A DNA stretch of 64,000 nt, from positions 496,001 to 560,000 of the forward strand of contig NZ_LR733264.1 of the NCBI RefSeq assembly GCF_902506495.1. The letters are read 5' to 3'. The notes beneath the pieces were generated by a model, which ran no database searches, was not told the origin of the DNA, and was given only the letters and a program-made list of their open reading frames with translations. A program made the translations under genes and the position numbers. The stretch is from Pseudomonas sp. 8O (GTDB lineage Bacteria; Pseudomonadota; Gammaproteobacteria; Pseudomonadales; Pseudomonadaceae). Positions 35,795 through 45,003 of the stretch are shown here, piece after piece (position 1 is the stretch's first letter; every line of letters starts with the position of its first letter).

Positions 35795-36733
35795 CTACCC
35801 AGCCTGACTATTCGATTCGTTGAACTGGGATGCTCGAGAATCGGCTACGAGAGTGATGAACTCACGCACCCATCTGAAGCCGGCGTGTCCGTCTGACCGC
35901 TCATGCCAGAACATGCCAATCGCAAAACCTTCCACCGGCAATGGCGGGGCTACGCACAGCAACTGCTCGTCGCGACCTTCTACAAGACGTCGTGGCACCA
36001 GGGCCACACAATCCGACTGCGCGACCAACTCCGGTACTGGAAGAAATGACGACGCAGACAGGACTACGTTACGCCGCAGCCCTCGCGCTACCAAGGCGTT
36101 ATCCACCGACGTAGAGAAGCCTCCGCCGCGTAGTGACACCACCACATGTTCCAGCTGCGCGAACTCATCCACCGTCAGGTCCGCGCGCAGGCTTGGATGC
36201 CCACGACGTCCAATCAGCACATAACTCTCATCGTAGAGGTGTTGCGAGTGGAGTGCTGGCGGAGCCCCGTTCATGTTTATCACGGCCAGATCCACTTCGC
36301 CGCGGGTCATCTGCAGCTCCAGCTGTGGTACGTCCAGGATGCGCAGTGCGATACGGACACCCGGCGCTTCGGGTCGCATGGCGACGACGAGATGCTTGAT
36401 CAAGGCCGCCTGCACGTAATCCGTGCAGGCGATTGATACCGTCAGGCTCGCCGTCGCAGGCTCGAAATTCAGGTGAGTAGTGACGGTGGCCCTTACTTGG
36501 TCAAGTGCTTGGCGAAGCGGCACCAGCAGCTCCAAGGCTTTGACGGTGGGGGTCATTCCACGCTGCGCGGGGACCAGAAGAGGGTCATTGAAGACATCGC
36601 GCAGACGGCTCAACTGCGCGCTGACTGCTGGCTGGCTCAAATGCAGACGGGCGGCGGCCCTGGTCACATTCTGCTCGATGAGAAGGGCCTCCAACGTCAC
36701 AAGCAGATTGAGATCAAGGCGTCTGGTATCCAT
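35795..36733 (-). CDS. LysR family transcriptional regulator
   Basis: A 312-residue LysR protein of the NodD/LinR-like group, starting MDTRRLDLNLLVTLEALLIE with HTH text NVTRAAARLHLSQPAVSAQL and the hallmark FNDPLLVPAQRGMTPT. The effector domain runs from about 95. The start is ATG 36733; a GTG at 36769 is possible. It is divergent from a flavodoxin-fold reductase 90 bases away, its probable target. Confidence 0.92.
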   Translation of the reverse strand: MDTRRLDLNLLVTLEALLIEQNVTRAAARLHLSQPAVSAQLSRLRDVFNDPLLVPAQRGMTPTVKALELLVPLRQALDQVRATVTTHLNFEPATASLTVSIACTDYVQAALIKHLVVAMRPEAPGVRIALRILDVPQLELQMTRGEVDLAVINMNGAPPALHSQHLYDESYVLIGRRGHPSLRADLTVDEFAQLEHVVVSLRGGGFSTSVDNALVARGLRRNVVLSASSFLPVPELVAQSDCVALVPRRLVEGRDEQLLCVAPPLPVEGFAIGMFWHERSDGHAGFRWVREFITLVADSRASQFNESNSQAG

Positions 36734-36822
36734 CGAACTTATGCTAGCAGGAAAATTTTGCGATTTCACAGAGGGTCCGAGCCCCGCGACACTCCAGCGA
36801 CATTACAGCGGAGCCGTCCTTC

Positions 36823-37641
36823 ATGTCGAAAAAAGTACTGATCATCTATGCCCATCCCGAGCCTTCGTCGCTAACGCGGCAACTGGTGGATGTCTCTGTT
36901 GAATGCTTGACTGCGCAAGGGCACGAGGTCCTGCAATCCGATCTATACGCCATGGGCTGGAAAGCAACGTTCGACGAGCACGACTTTCCCGATCGAGCGA
37001 ACACTCAGCGGCTATCGTTTGGCGCAGAGTCTGCTCACGCATATCGTCATGGCCGCCAGACCGCCGACGTAGCGGCAGAGCAAGACAAGGTCATTGCGGC
37101 AGATGCCGTGATCTTTCAGTTCCCGCTTTGGTGGTACGGTATGCCGGCCATCATGAAGGGATGGATAGATCGTGTTTGGGCAGCCGGACTTGCCCACAAC
37201 TTCAAGGACGCAGGCAACACCTATCGCTACGGAGATGGGGCCTTCAAGGGCAAGCGGGCCATGTTGTCAGTCGCTGTCGGTGGCCCCGCAGAAGATTACT
37301 CGCCGCGCGGTATCAACGGACCACTTGAGCAATTGCTGTTTCCGATCACGCACGGCTCGCTCTACTTCCCAGGGTTCGATGTGCTGCCTACGTTCGCCGT
37401 ATACGGCACTGGCCACTTGACTGCCGTCGGTGCTGACGCGGCCAAGGAGGCTTGGCGCAGCCGTCTGGAGGGTTTGTTCGAGGACGCGCCGATACCCTTC
37501 CGGCCCCAGAATGGTGGGGACTACACGCCCCGCAACGAGCTTGAACCGCATGTGGCCGTGGGCCAGACGGGGATAACGGCGCATGTTGCTGATGGCGAAA
37601 CAACTCAGCGGCAGCAGCTGGAAACGGAGGGGGCGTTATGA
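36823..37641 (+). CDS. NAD(P)H dehydrogenase (quinone)/flavodoxin-fold oxidoreductase
   Basis: A 272-residue NQO1/KefF-type flavoprotein that reduces quinones by two electrons. Landmarks are the phosphate-binding start KKVLIIYAHPEPSSLTRQLV, the flavin motif FQFPLWWYGMPAIMKGWIDR and VGGPAEDYSPRGINGPLEQL. The C-terminal 40 residues (GGDYTPRNELEP onward) extend beyond the core. It sits divergent to a LysR gene and overlaps a YciI-like gene by four bases, making a two-gene LysR-controlled unit for quinone or electrophile stress. Confidence 0.93.
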   Translation: MSKKVLIIYAHPEPSSLTRQLVDVSVECLTAQGHEVLQSDLYAMGWKATFDEHDFPDRANTQRLSFGAESAHAYRHGRQTADVAAEQDKVIAADAVIFQFPLWWYGMPAIMKGWIDRVWAAGLAHNFKDAGNTYRYGDGAFKGKRAMLSVAVGGPAEDYSPRGINGPLEQLLFPITHGSLYFPGFDVLPTFAVYGTGHLTAVGADAAKEAWRSRLEGLFEDAPIPFRPQNGGDYTPRNELEPHVAVGQTGITAHVADGETTQRQQLETEGAL

Positions 37642-37928
37642 AAACCTTCGTGATTCTGACTCGCCGCGCTGATGGAGCGGCAGATGACTTCAAGCGACTG
37701 GCGAAACCGGAGGTATTGCATGTTTGGCAAGGCTTCGCCGACGGCATTGTTCGCGCGGTCCATGGGCTGGCCGCTGGCCCCGGTGCAGCGTTTGAGCTGG
37801 AGTCCGCCACCTTCGAAGAGGCGCGCGATTACATCGAGGCGCTGCCTTACGTTCAAGAGAATCTGCTACACGTGCAGTATTGCGCGCTCAAGCCTTTCTC
37901 TGACTACGAGAGACTCGTTTCCGCCTGA
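37638..37928 (+). CDS. YciI-like / dimeric alpha-beta barrel protein
   Basis: A 96-residue protein of ferredoxin-like alpha/beta fold: MKTFVILTRRADGAADDFKR, VRAVHGLAAGPGAAFELESA, FEEARDYIEALPYVQENL. It resembles YciI-type or muconolactone-isomerase-like small barrels that bind or isomerise aromatic metabolites; no catalytic residue can be assigned. ATG 37638 overlaps the preceding stop. A 9-base hairpin (37968-37976 with 37989-37997) follows in the otherwise empty 37929-38224. Confidence 0.78.
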   Translation: MKTFVILTRRADGAADDFKRLAKPEVLHVWQGFADGIVRAVHGLAAGPGAAFELESATFEEARDYIEALPYVQENLLHVQYCALKPFSDYERLVSA

Positions 37929-38224
37929 TTAACGATCAGCGCAGATCAACTCCGTTTGCACGGCGCTGCATGCTGCAGCGATTTGCTCGCAGCATGCACG
38001 TTGCGCCAGGCCGGGACTCGTTTGATGTGAGGTGGGCCCGTACTGAGTCAGACGGTGCCCGTACGCTGTGCTCTATCCAATCGATGTGAATCAGTTCCGC
38101 GGAGCAGCCCTTAGGGTCCCTCGATCCCGCCGATAAATCTGCTTTCTGCTGGTATTGTGCAGATCCAACTGCACCTGGGCGGTCAGGCTTAAAAGCATGC
38201 AAGCCAATTTCTGTGGATCAGAGC

Positions 38225-39154
38225 ATGAATAAACTATCTGAGATGCATGCTTTCGTTGCGGTAGTGGACAGCGGGAGTATTTCCGAGGCCGCTCGTCGTT
38301 TGGGCACGGCCAAGTCGATGGTTTCTCAGCGCATTCAGCAACTCGAGAAACGTCTAGGATGCATCCTGCTCGAGCGTGGCCGGCAGACTCGCCTGACTGA
38401 GTCGGGTGAGGTTTTTTACCGTCATTGCACCGGAATTCTCGCTGACATAGAAAATGCCGAGAATGCAGTTCTGACGTCTCAGTCGAGTGTCCGTGGGGAT
38501 TTGCGCATCGCTGCTCCGATGGCTTTCGGCATGAGATATCTGACGCCGATTTTGGCCTCTTTTTCCAAGCAATATCCTGAGTTGTCTCTGGACGTTGAGT
38601 TCGACGACCGGCGCGTCAACTTGCATGAAGAGGGCTTTGATGCGGCGGTGCGTATAGGCGAGTTGCCGGACTCTTCCCTGGTGGCCAAGACCATTACTCC
38701 CAACCGCCATATCATCTGCGCCAGCCCTGACTATCTGAATGCACATGGCACGCCACAGACACCACAAGACCTGGCTCAGCATTTCGCCTTGCTCTATGTC
38801 AATCGCGAACCACATGGCATGTGGACGCTACCGGTGAACGACACATTGGAGTCATTTCGTGTGCGCTGCCGAATGCGCACCAACTGTGGTCATCAGCTCA
38901 TGGAAGCGGCGAAAGCAGGCCTCGGTCTGGCTATATTGCCCACCTTTCTGGCCGCGCAGGCCATCGTGGACGGTGAGCTGATAGAGGTGTTGGAGCCTTA
39001 TGCTCCGCGAGGCGGCAATATTTCTGTGGTCTATCGCCAATCGCAAAAAGGCTCGCACAAGCTTCACGCACTGAGCAGCTTCCTTAGCGAGCAGATCGGC
39101 AACCCGCCAATATGGGACCAGATGCTGGCAACCAGTTCGCAATCCCGGCAGTGA
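38225..39154 (+). CDS. LysR family transcriptional regulator
   Basis: A 309-residue LysR protein of the CrgA/AaeR-like group: MNKLSEMHAFVAVVDSGSIS, AARRLGTAKSMVSQRIQQLE, RGRQTRLTESGEVFY, and effector domain text VRGDLRIAAPMAFGMRYLTP and FDAAVRIGELPDSSL. The start is ATG 38225; a GTG 12 bases earlier is an alternative. No adjacent target is obvious; the nearest gene downstream is 600 bases away. Confidence 0.91.
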   Translation: MNKLSEMHAFVAVVDSGSISEAARRLGTAKSMVSQRIQQLEKRLGCILLERGRQTRLTESGEVFYRHCTGILADIENAENAVLTSQSSVRGDLRIAAPMAFGMRYLTPILASFSKQYPELSLDVEFDDRRVNLHEEGFDAAVRIGELPDSSLVAKTITPNRHIICASPDYLNAHGTPQTPQDLAQHFALLYVNREPHGMWTLPVNDTLESFRVRCRMRTNCGHQLMEAAKAGLGLAILPTFLAAQAIVDGELIEVLEPYAPRGGNISVVYRQSQKGSHKLHALSSFLSEQIGNPPIWDQMLATSSQSRQ

Positions 39155-39749
39155 GTCGTTCGAGAAAAACGAAACACCGATTCGATTTTTCCAGGCTTAT
39201 GGAGAGGGTCTCTCCGACTTATCCTTTTTTCAGCTGAGCGCGCTGTACGCGAAAGGATCAGTGTCAACGTTCCATACCCCTCGCCGTGGCGTGTTTGCCA
39301 GGATGTATTCGGCTAACCCGTGTGGTTTGGTGCGTGGAACCAGGCCTATTGGCAGGCCGGTAAAGGCTTATGGCTAGGCTACCGTTCAGAGCAACGATTA
39401 TGAGATTGCCTGAAATTGCAGGTGCAAGCGTCAGTCACTGCGTTCACCCCGGTCCTCGAGCGGGCATTCACCTGGTAATCGAAGCAATGGGGGAGAGGCT
39501 TCGTGTAGCGCCCGGCTTTCGCTCAATCCAGCGACTTGAGCCGTGGCCGTCTTAGTTGATCAGCCCTTGATCATGGCTCCAGCGCTATCCGTTAACCCTG
39601 CGCCGCCCTGGCGGCTTCTCCGGAGCAGGCCCGCTCTGCGCATCCATACTGACTGGAACCGTGTGATATCACGATCACTCGCTTCGGTCCTCTTATTCGG
39701 TGGCACAGATCCATCAAGCCGCTCAAAACAATAATCGAGGCCTCCTTCA
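39155..39749. other. 595-bp intergenic stretch before the sigma-54 activator
   Basis: Short open frames (for example 39370-39555) lack ribosome-binding sites and family features. A small hairpin GGAGAG/CTCTCC (39201-39206, 39210-39215) with a T-rich stretch 10 bases beyond could end the LysR transcript. No other supported feature is seen. Confidence 0.5.
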
Positions 39750-41462
39750 ATGGCTATCAGCTACAAGCCGGAGCTGCAGTATTCCGGCTTTCAGGACCTA
39801 AGCGATCAGGTTCGCTTCCAAAGCACAGAAGGTAAAATCTGGTTTGGTGAGCAGCGCATGTTGCTGATGCAGGTGTCGGCGATGGCTAGTTTGCGCCGTG
39901 AACTCATCAATACCCTCGGCATCGAGCGCGCAAAAGGGTTCTTCATGCGCCTTGGCTACCAATCCGGGCTCAAGGACGCCGAATTGGCCCGCAAGCTCAG
40001 GCCAAACAGTCCGGAACTGGAGATGTTCCTGGTTGGACCGCATTTGCACTCCTTGAAAGGCATGGTCAATCCGAAACCCATCCAGTTGGAACTGGATCAG
40101 GAGACCGGCCACTTCTATTGCGAGCTTGAATGGGTTGATTCATTCGAGGTCGAGACCTGCCTGACGGAGGTGGGTGTGATGGATGAGCCGGTTTGCTGGT
40201 CCTTGCTGGGCTACGCATGTGCGCACTGCTCTTCGTTCATGAAACGCGAAATCATCATTCAGGAAACGAGCTGCCGCGGGTGTGGTGATGAGCGCTGCAT
40301 CATCATAGGGAAACCCGCTGAGGAATGGGAGAACGCAGCAGAGTTCAGAAAGTACTTTCAAAGCGACCCCATCATCGAGGAGCTGTATGAACTGCAATCG
40401 CAGGTCAGCTCACTGCGCACGAGCCTAGAGAAGCAGGAAGGCCAGTACTACGGTATCGGGCGCTCCCCTGCCTATATGAAGGTCTGCAAGACGATCGACA
40501 AGGCAGCCAAGGGCAAGATTTCGGTCCTGTTGCTCGGAGAAACCGGTGTCGGCAAGGAGGTCATCGCTCGCAGCGTGCATCTTCGCAGCGATCGCGCCGA
40601 GCAAGCCTTTGTCGCGGTGAACTGTGCTGCCATTGCGCAGGACTTGATCGAGGCTGAACTGTTCGGCGTTGAGAAAGGCGCTTATACCGGCGCCAATCAG
40701 ACCCGCCCGGGGCGCTTCGAGCGCGCTAGCGGCGGGACCATCTTTCTGGACGAGGTGGTAGAGCTGACGCCCAGAGCGCAGGCGACCTTATTAAGGGTGC
40801 TGCAAGAGGGGGAACTCGAACGTGTGGGGGGCTCTCGGACCCATAAGGTCGATGTGCGAGTCATTGCGGCCACCAATGAGAGTCTCGCCGATGCGGTCGA
40901 GGCAGGCCGGTTTCGCGCGGATCTTTATTATCGCCTGAACGTTTTTCCGGTTCAGGTCCCCCCTCTGCGTGATCGGCTCGAGGACCTGCCGCTGCTGGTC
41001 GAGCACTTTCTAAGCAAGTTTCATCTGCAGTATCACAAGCGCACGCTAGGTTTGTCGGACAAGGCACTAGAGCTGTGTCTAAGTTACGCGTGGCCTGGAA
41101 ATATCCGCGAATTGGAGAATGTGATTGAACGCGGCGTCATCTTGACTGACAGCAACGAAACCATAGGACAGGACGCGCTCTTTGCGGTTTTCCCGAAGGC
41201 CGGCACTGTGCGTGGTGATCGTCTTAACGCCGATGGCGCGCTGGTTCAGGCTGAGGACACAGCAAGCTCGGCCGATTGGGTCACGCAAATCTTCGAACGA
41301 AACATAAGCCTGGAAGCTGTAGAAGAACAGCTGATGCGACGGGCAATGGACCATGCTCAGCAAAACGTTGCGCAAGCCGCTCGAATCCTGGGATTAACTC
41401 GACCTGCGCTAGCTTATCGTCTTAAGAAAAGCGACATCCTTGATGAGGAGGCAACTGAGTAA
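39750..41462 (+). CDS. Sigma-54-dependent activator of the XylR/DmpR type (XylR_N-V4R-AAA-Fis HTH)
   Basis: A 570-residue enhancer-binding protein. The N-terminal XylR_N effector domain (about 20-115; EGKIWFGEQRMLLMQVSAMA) is followed by V4R (about 140-205; CAHCSSFMKREIIIQETSCR with the Cys cluster). The AAA+ core has Walker A GETGVGKE at 263-270, sigma-54-contacting GAYTGA at 310-315 (GAFTGA variant) and Walker B GGTIFLDEV. The C-terminal Fis-type HTH is NVAQAARILGLTRPALAYRL. Relatives bind aromatic effectors directly. A -24/-12 promoter with two upstream sites lies just downstream, pointing to the SnoaL-like/ALDH genes as targets. Confidence 0.95.
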   Translation: MAISYKPELQYSGFQDLSDQVRFQSTEGKIWFGEQRMLLMQVSAMASLRRELINTLGIERAKGFFMRLGYQSGLKDAELARKLRPNSPELEMFLVGPHLHSLKGMVNPKPIQLELDQETGHFYCELEWVDSFEVETCLTEVGVMDEPVCWSLLGYACAHCSSFMKREIIIQETSCRGCGDERCIIIGKPAEEWENAAEFRKYFQSDPIIEELYELQSQVSSLRTSLEKQEGQYYGIGRSPAYMKVCKTIDKAAKGKISVLLLGETGVGKEVIARSVHLRSDRAEQAFVAVNCAAIAQDLIEAELFGVEKGAYTGANQTRPGRFERASGGTIFLDEVVELTPRAQATLLRVLQEGELERVGGSRTHKVDVRVIAATNESLADAVEAGRFRADLYYRLNVFPVQVPPLRDRLEDLPLLVEHFLSKFHLQYHKRTLGLSDKALELCLSYAWPGNIRELENVIERGVILTDSNETIGQDALFAVFPKAGTVRGDRLNADGALVQAEDTASSADWVTQIFERNISLEAVEEQLMRRAMDHAQQNVAQAARILGLTRPALAYRLKKSDILDEEATE

Positions 41463-41487
41463 TTTCAGTTGCCTTCTCGGACGGATC

Positions 41488-41530
41488 CAATCGATTGCGA
41501 ATTTTTGTGGCATTAACCAATTGATCAATG
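41488..41530 (+). promoter_or_regulatory. Paired upstream activating sites for the sigma-54 activator
   Basis: Two dyads, CAATCGATTG (41488-41497) and CCAATTGATCAATGG (41518-41532, core TTGATCAA), lie about three helical turns apart. XylR/DmpR sites contain TTGATCAA-type dyads arranged in pairs at this spacing. They lie 125-165 bases upstream of the -24/-12 promoter, a usual enhancer distance. A 10-base hairpin overlapping the activator's stop (41449-41474) lies just before. Confidence 0.65.
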
Positions 41531-41655
41531 GGCTGCCATGATTTATCAAATGATGAATTCAACCCTCTTCGATAAACAGTGGATTTGAGCTGAACCCCGC
41601 CAGCTACAAGTCTATCCTGCTGATAAATATAGCTTTTCTCCAAGTTTTGCTGCGA

Positions 41656-41671
41656 TGGCATACCCTTTGCT
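41656..41671 (+). promoter_or_regulatory. Sigma-54 (-24/-12) promoter
   Basis: TGGCATACCCTTTGCT matches the sigma-54 consensus: GG and GC elements are exactly 12 bases apart. It lies about 90 bases upstream of the ATG of the SnoaL-like gene and downstream of a sigma-54 activator with matching enhancer-like dyads. Confidence 0.8.
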
Positions 41672-41761
41672 GTAGTCCTGCCAGTTGCTGGGTATGTACC
41701 CCGTACTTAGCGACGTGTTTGTTCTTACGCATCACAAATGGTAGTTAATCGGAGAAAACCC

Positions 41762-42340
41762 ATGATCACCTCTAAAATTAAATCGCTCGCTGCAGCAATT
41801 ACGCTCGCTGCGTGCATTGTGACTGTTACTCCTGCGGTCGCGCAGTCAACCAGCGAAGCACAGTCTGCGGCTTCACTTTCGGTAGTCATGGAGTTTCTGG
41901 CCAATACTGCGCCCGATAAGGTTGAGGCAGCTGCCGAGAAGCTGGCAGCTCCGGACGCCACTTATGTTTCTCTCAACTTCGATAACCCGGAATTAAGGAA
42001 AATCTTGCCTTGGACTGGCACAAACAAGGGCCCGAAAGCCTTTAGTTCATTATTCCTGCAGGTCCAGGATTACTGGAAAATCGAAGACTTCACCATCAGC
42101 ACTAAAATCTCCTCCGGAGAAGATGTGGCGATTTTCGGTAAGTTCACCTACCGGTCCGTGGCGGTCGACCAGGTATTCACTTCGCCGTTCTCCATCCATG
42201 CCAAGGTGCGTGACGGCAAGATGACCTATTTCCAGTTCATGGAAGATACCTACGCGTCTGCCAGTTCCTTCCGACAGTCTGGCTCCTGGACTGTGAAGAC
42301 CTCTGCGAACGCAGCCCCCTTTGCGGTGGGTGCGGATTAA
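41762..42340 (+). CDS. Secreted SnoaL/NTF2-like protein
   Basis: A 192-residue exported protein: signal peptide MITSKIKSLAAAITLAACIV...TPAVAQS, then an NTF2-like cone fold (SVVMEFLANTAPDKVEAAAE; FDNPELRKILPWTGTNKGPK; HAKVRDGKMTYFQFMEDTYA). Family members are small-molecule isomerases, hydrolases or binding proteins. In sigma-54-controlled catabolic clusters they are often present with unknown roles. The start is ATG 41762, favoured by the signal sequence. Expression by the sigma-54 promoter just upstream is likely. Confidence 0.85.
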   Translation: MITSKIKSLAAAITLAACIVTVTPAVAQSTSEAQSAASLSVVMEFLANTAPDKVEAAAEKLAAPDATYVSLNFDNPELRKILPWTGTNKGPKAFSSLFLQVQDYWKIEDFTISTKISSGEDVAIFGKFTYRSVAVDQVFTSPFSIHAKVRDGKMTYFQFMEDTYASASSFRQSGSWTVKTSANAAPFAVGAD

Positions 42341-42576
42341 CGATTTTGATCGCGAGGACCAAGCCTTGTGTCGGCATCCCAGAGAGTGAAAACACTCCTG
42401 GCGTGCCGGCAGATAGCGCCCAGATGAGGGAGCGCATCATTGCCAAGCTCTCGCTATGCGCCGTTTCCAGAGATGCCGTTGGCGCCAGCCAGGGTGACCT
42501 GATGGTCGCCGAACGGATTGCTGCCATGCGGGGACAGGGCCCGATAATTCACACCAGGCAAACCCAGGAGTTAGCC

Positions 42577-44052
42577 ATGAGTATTCATACCCCGCACACG
42601 TCCAGGCATGCGTTGAATTGGGTCGGCGGCGAGTGGATGGGCTCGGATACGATCCGTGGATCCATCAACCCTGCCACCTATGAGGTCATAGGTACCTATG
42701 CCGAAGGGGGGGTTGAAACCGCTGAAGCGGCCATCGTCGCGGCGAAACGCGCAATGCGCGAGACCGATTGGGTACACGACCGCAAGCTGCGCGCGCGCGT
42801 GCTCGACAATCTTGCAGACGCGTTCGAACGCAATCGGGGCGAACTCATCAAGATCCTCTGCACCGAGAACGGCAAGATTCAACGCGAGGCCAGCTTCGAA
42901 GTCGATCTTTGCGCGTCGTCACTGCGATATTTTGCCGGCATCGTGCGCACTGAGGCCGGACGGGTCGTGGACTCCAAACCGGGCAGAATCGCGATGATGG
43001 TGCGCCAGCCGATGGGCGTGGCGGGAATCATCGTGCCTTGGAATTCCCCGATAATCCTGACGGTACGATCACTCGCCCCTGCATTGGCGGCCGGCTGTGC
43101 GGTAATCGTCAAGGTGCCGGGCAAGAGCGCGCAGATCGCCTCGACCCTGTCCAAGATCTTCAGCAACGTAACGGTACTGCCCCGCGGCGTGATTAATGTC
43201 TTTACCGACGAGACTGGCGATGGAGCCAAGCATCTCGTCACCTCGCCGGAGGTGCCGATCATCAGCTTTACCGGTAGCACTGGGACCGGCAAGGCGATCG
43301 CGCTCAGCGCCGCACCGCACTTCAAGCGAGTTGGACTGGAACTCGGCGGTAAGACGCCATCGATCGTGTTCGACGATACGGATCTCGATCTTGCGCTACC
43401 CATCCTCGAAAAGTCAGTGACAGTGTTTGCGGGCCAGTTCTGTGTGACGGGTCAACGGGTGATTGTGCAGGAAGGGATCGCCGACGAGTTTCGCAAACGC
43501 TTTGCCGAACGCCTGCGCGCGGTAAAGGTCGGGCCTGCGGCAGACCTGTCGAGCGACATGGGCCCGATGATCGACCGCGAGAACGTCGAGCGCGTCGATA
43601 TCCTGGTTGAGCGCGCCATTGCGCAGGGCGCGGAGGTCATTGTGCGAGGTGGTCCGGTGGCCGAAGGCCCGCTGTCGAAAGGCGCATTCTTTCGCCCCGC
43701 GTTTCTGGAGGTGAGCGATCCGACGATGCCAATCGTCCAGGAAGAGACGTTCGGGCCGGTGGTCACCATGCAGAGGTTTGCTACGGAACAGGAGGCCGTT
43801 GCGTTGGCCAACGACAGCATCTATGGCTTGGGAGCGAGCATCTGGACGCGCGATCTCTCCAAGGCGCTGCGGATCGCGCCGCGGATCGAAGCGGGTATGG
43901 TCTGGATCAACGAGTGGGGCGCACTCGGCGAAGACACCGAGGAGGGCGGTTCCAAGCAGTCGGGGCTCGGCCGTCTGAACGGTGTGGCTGCGATCGAGGA
44001 CTTCACCGAGATCAGAACGATCACGCTCAATCCAGGACTGATGGATAACTAA
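42577..44052 (+). CDS. Aldehyde dehydrogenase (NAD(P)-dependent)
   Basis: A 491-residue ALDH that oxidises an aldehyde to a carboxylate. The catalytic residues are Glu255 (LELGGKTP) and Cys289 (GQFCVTGQR), with the cofactor motif FTGSTGTG and PWNSPIILT. The start is ATG 42577 with CAGGAG six bases upstream; the frame is open 77 codons further to 42346, but that stretch shows no ALDH similarity. It lies 236 bases after the SnoaL-like gene and probably belongs to the same sigma-54 regulon. The substrate is unknown; relatives act on aromatic or short-chain aldehydes. Confidence 0.95.
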   Translation: MSIHTPHTSRHALNWVGGEWMGSDTIRGSINPATYEVIGTYAEGGVETAEAAIVAAKRAMRETDWVHDRKLRARVLDNLADAFERNRGELIKILCTENGKIQREASFEVDLCASSLRYFAGIVRTEAGRVVDSKPGRIAMMVRQPMGVAGIIVPWNSPIILTVRSLAPALAAGCAVIVKVPGKSAQIASTLSKIFSNVTVLPRGVINVFTDETGDGAKHLVTSPEVPIISFTGSTGTGKAIALSAAPHFKRVGLELGGKTPSIVFDDTDLDLALPILEKSVTVFAGQFCVTGQRVIVQEGIADEFRKRFAERLRAVKVGPAADLSSDMGPMIDRENVERVDILVERAIAQGAEVIVRGGPVAEGPLSKGAFFRPAFLEVSDPTMPIVQEETFGPVVTMQRFATEQEAVALANDSIYGLGASIWTRDLSKALRIAPRIEAGMVWINEWGALGEDTEEGGSKQSGLGRLNGVAAIEDFTEIRTITLNPGLMDN

Positions 44053-44451
44053 GTGTGGCCTGATGCCGGGGCGCTATAACGTCAGCATCGGGGGCAGATA
44101 TCTCCAACTTCGCCTTCGGCGGTCAAGATGTCGTGCCACAGGGCAATCATAAGCGTCGATTGATTTTGGCTGGCAATAAATGTCACGCATTTGGACCTCC
44201 AGCTCTTCTGACTTCTCCATCCGTGAGGCCATGAAGCGGGATCAAGAAACGGGCGTCAGTTGTAGTAGATATGTGCCGGTCGAGTCAGTTTGTTCCTGCG
44301 AGGGTTTTCGTGAATTTTGGCGGCGCACAAGCATCGGAAATATTTCTCAAATAACTATTATGGTGTCGGTTGTGTTGAGAGCACACCAGTTGACTATCTC
44401 ATAAGTAATACGAAACTCATGAATTAACCACCCGATCTAGGAGCGCGAGCT
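44053..44451. other. 399-bp AT-richer gap, no supported gene
   Basis: A 74-codon frame (44180-44404) has no ribosome-binding site or domain and is not called. Base composition turns noticeably AT-rich towards 44300-44450, where the promoter of the AraC gene would lie (for example TATTATGG text near 44355). Confidence 0.5.
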
Positions 44452-45003
44452 ATGAGCGAAAGTATCGATACGGGTATTATGTTGAGTAACAGTAGCGTCG
44501 GTCGCCCTGACCGTGCAGAACAGGCAAGACGACTGTTGATGTTGCTAATGGAAACGGAAAGAGCAATTTATCGTGATCCTGATATCGCATCGACTTACCT
44601 TAATCAGGCAATTAGCTTGCTGACAGTCACCAGGCATAACAAACACAACCCATACAAGCCTCGCGGAGGGTTGGCGAGCTGGCAGATGTCGCGCGTAGAT
44701 AAATTCATAAATGACAATATCAGTAGCAGTATACGGACAGTCGAACTTGCCTCATTGCTCAGTTTGAGCGCCAGCCATTTTACACATGCCTTCAAACAAA
44801 CGACCGGTATGACCCCTTTGGTATACGTAGCGACTATGCGTGTGAAGGCTGCGCAGCAATTTATGCTTTGCTCCATGCATTCCTTAAGCGACGTTGCGCT
44901 AAGTCACGGCTTCTGTGATCAGGCACACTTTTGCCGTGTATTTAGGCGGGAAACAGGGTTGTCGCCGCAAACGTGGCGAAAGTTATATGCCTCCAACGCC
45001 TGA
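44452..45003 (+). CDS. AraC family regulator, DNA-binding domain only
   Basis: A 183-residue protein. About 75 N-terminal residues without a recognised sensor domain precede a complete AraC double HTH (SSSIRTVELASLLSLSASHF; LSDVALSHGFCDQAHFCRVF, ending TGLSPQTWRKLYAS). The missing cupin domain suggests a stand-alone MarA/SoxS-like activator. The gene is much richer in A and T than its surroundings, indicating horizontal transfer. Target genes are unknown; it follows the aldehyde dehydrogenase. Confidence 0.88.
   Translation: MSESIDTGIMLSNSSVGRPDRAEQARRLLMLLMETERAIYRDPDIASTYLNQAISLLTVTRHNKHNPYKPRGGLASWQMSRVDKFINDNISSSIRTVELASLLSLSASHFTHAFKQTTGMTPLVYVATMRVKAAQQFMLCSMHSLSDVALSHGFCDQAHFCRVFRRETGLSPQTWRKLYASNA

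Noticed and set aside
39370..39555. 61-codon ORF upstream of the sigma-54 activator
   Set aside because: No ribosome-binding site or recognisable product; random-looking residues.
42346..42576. 77-codon upstream extension of the aldehyde dehydrogenase
   Set aside because: A strong ribosome-binding site lies directly before the internal ATG 42577, and the extension shows no ALDH or targeting feature.
44180..44404. 74-codon ORF before the AraC gene
   Set aside because: No ribosome-binding site, no family similarity that I can see, and poor codon use; a chance frame in AT-rich DNA.
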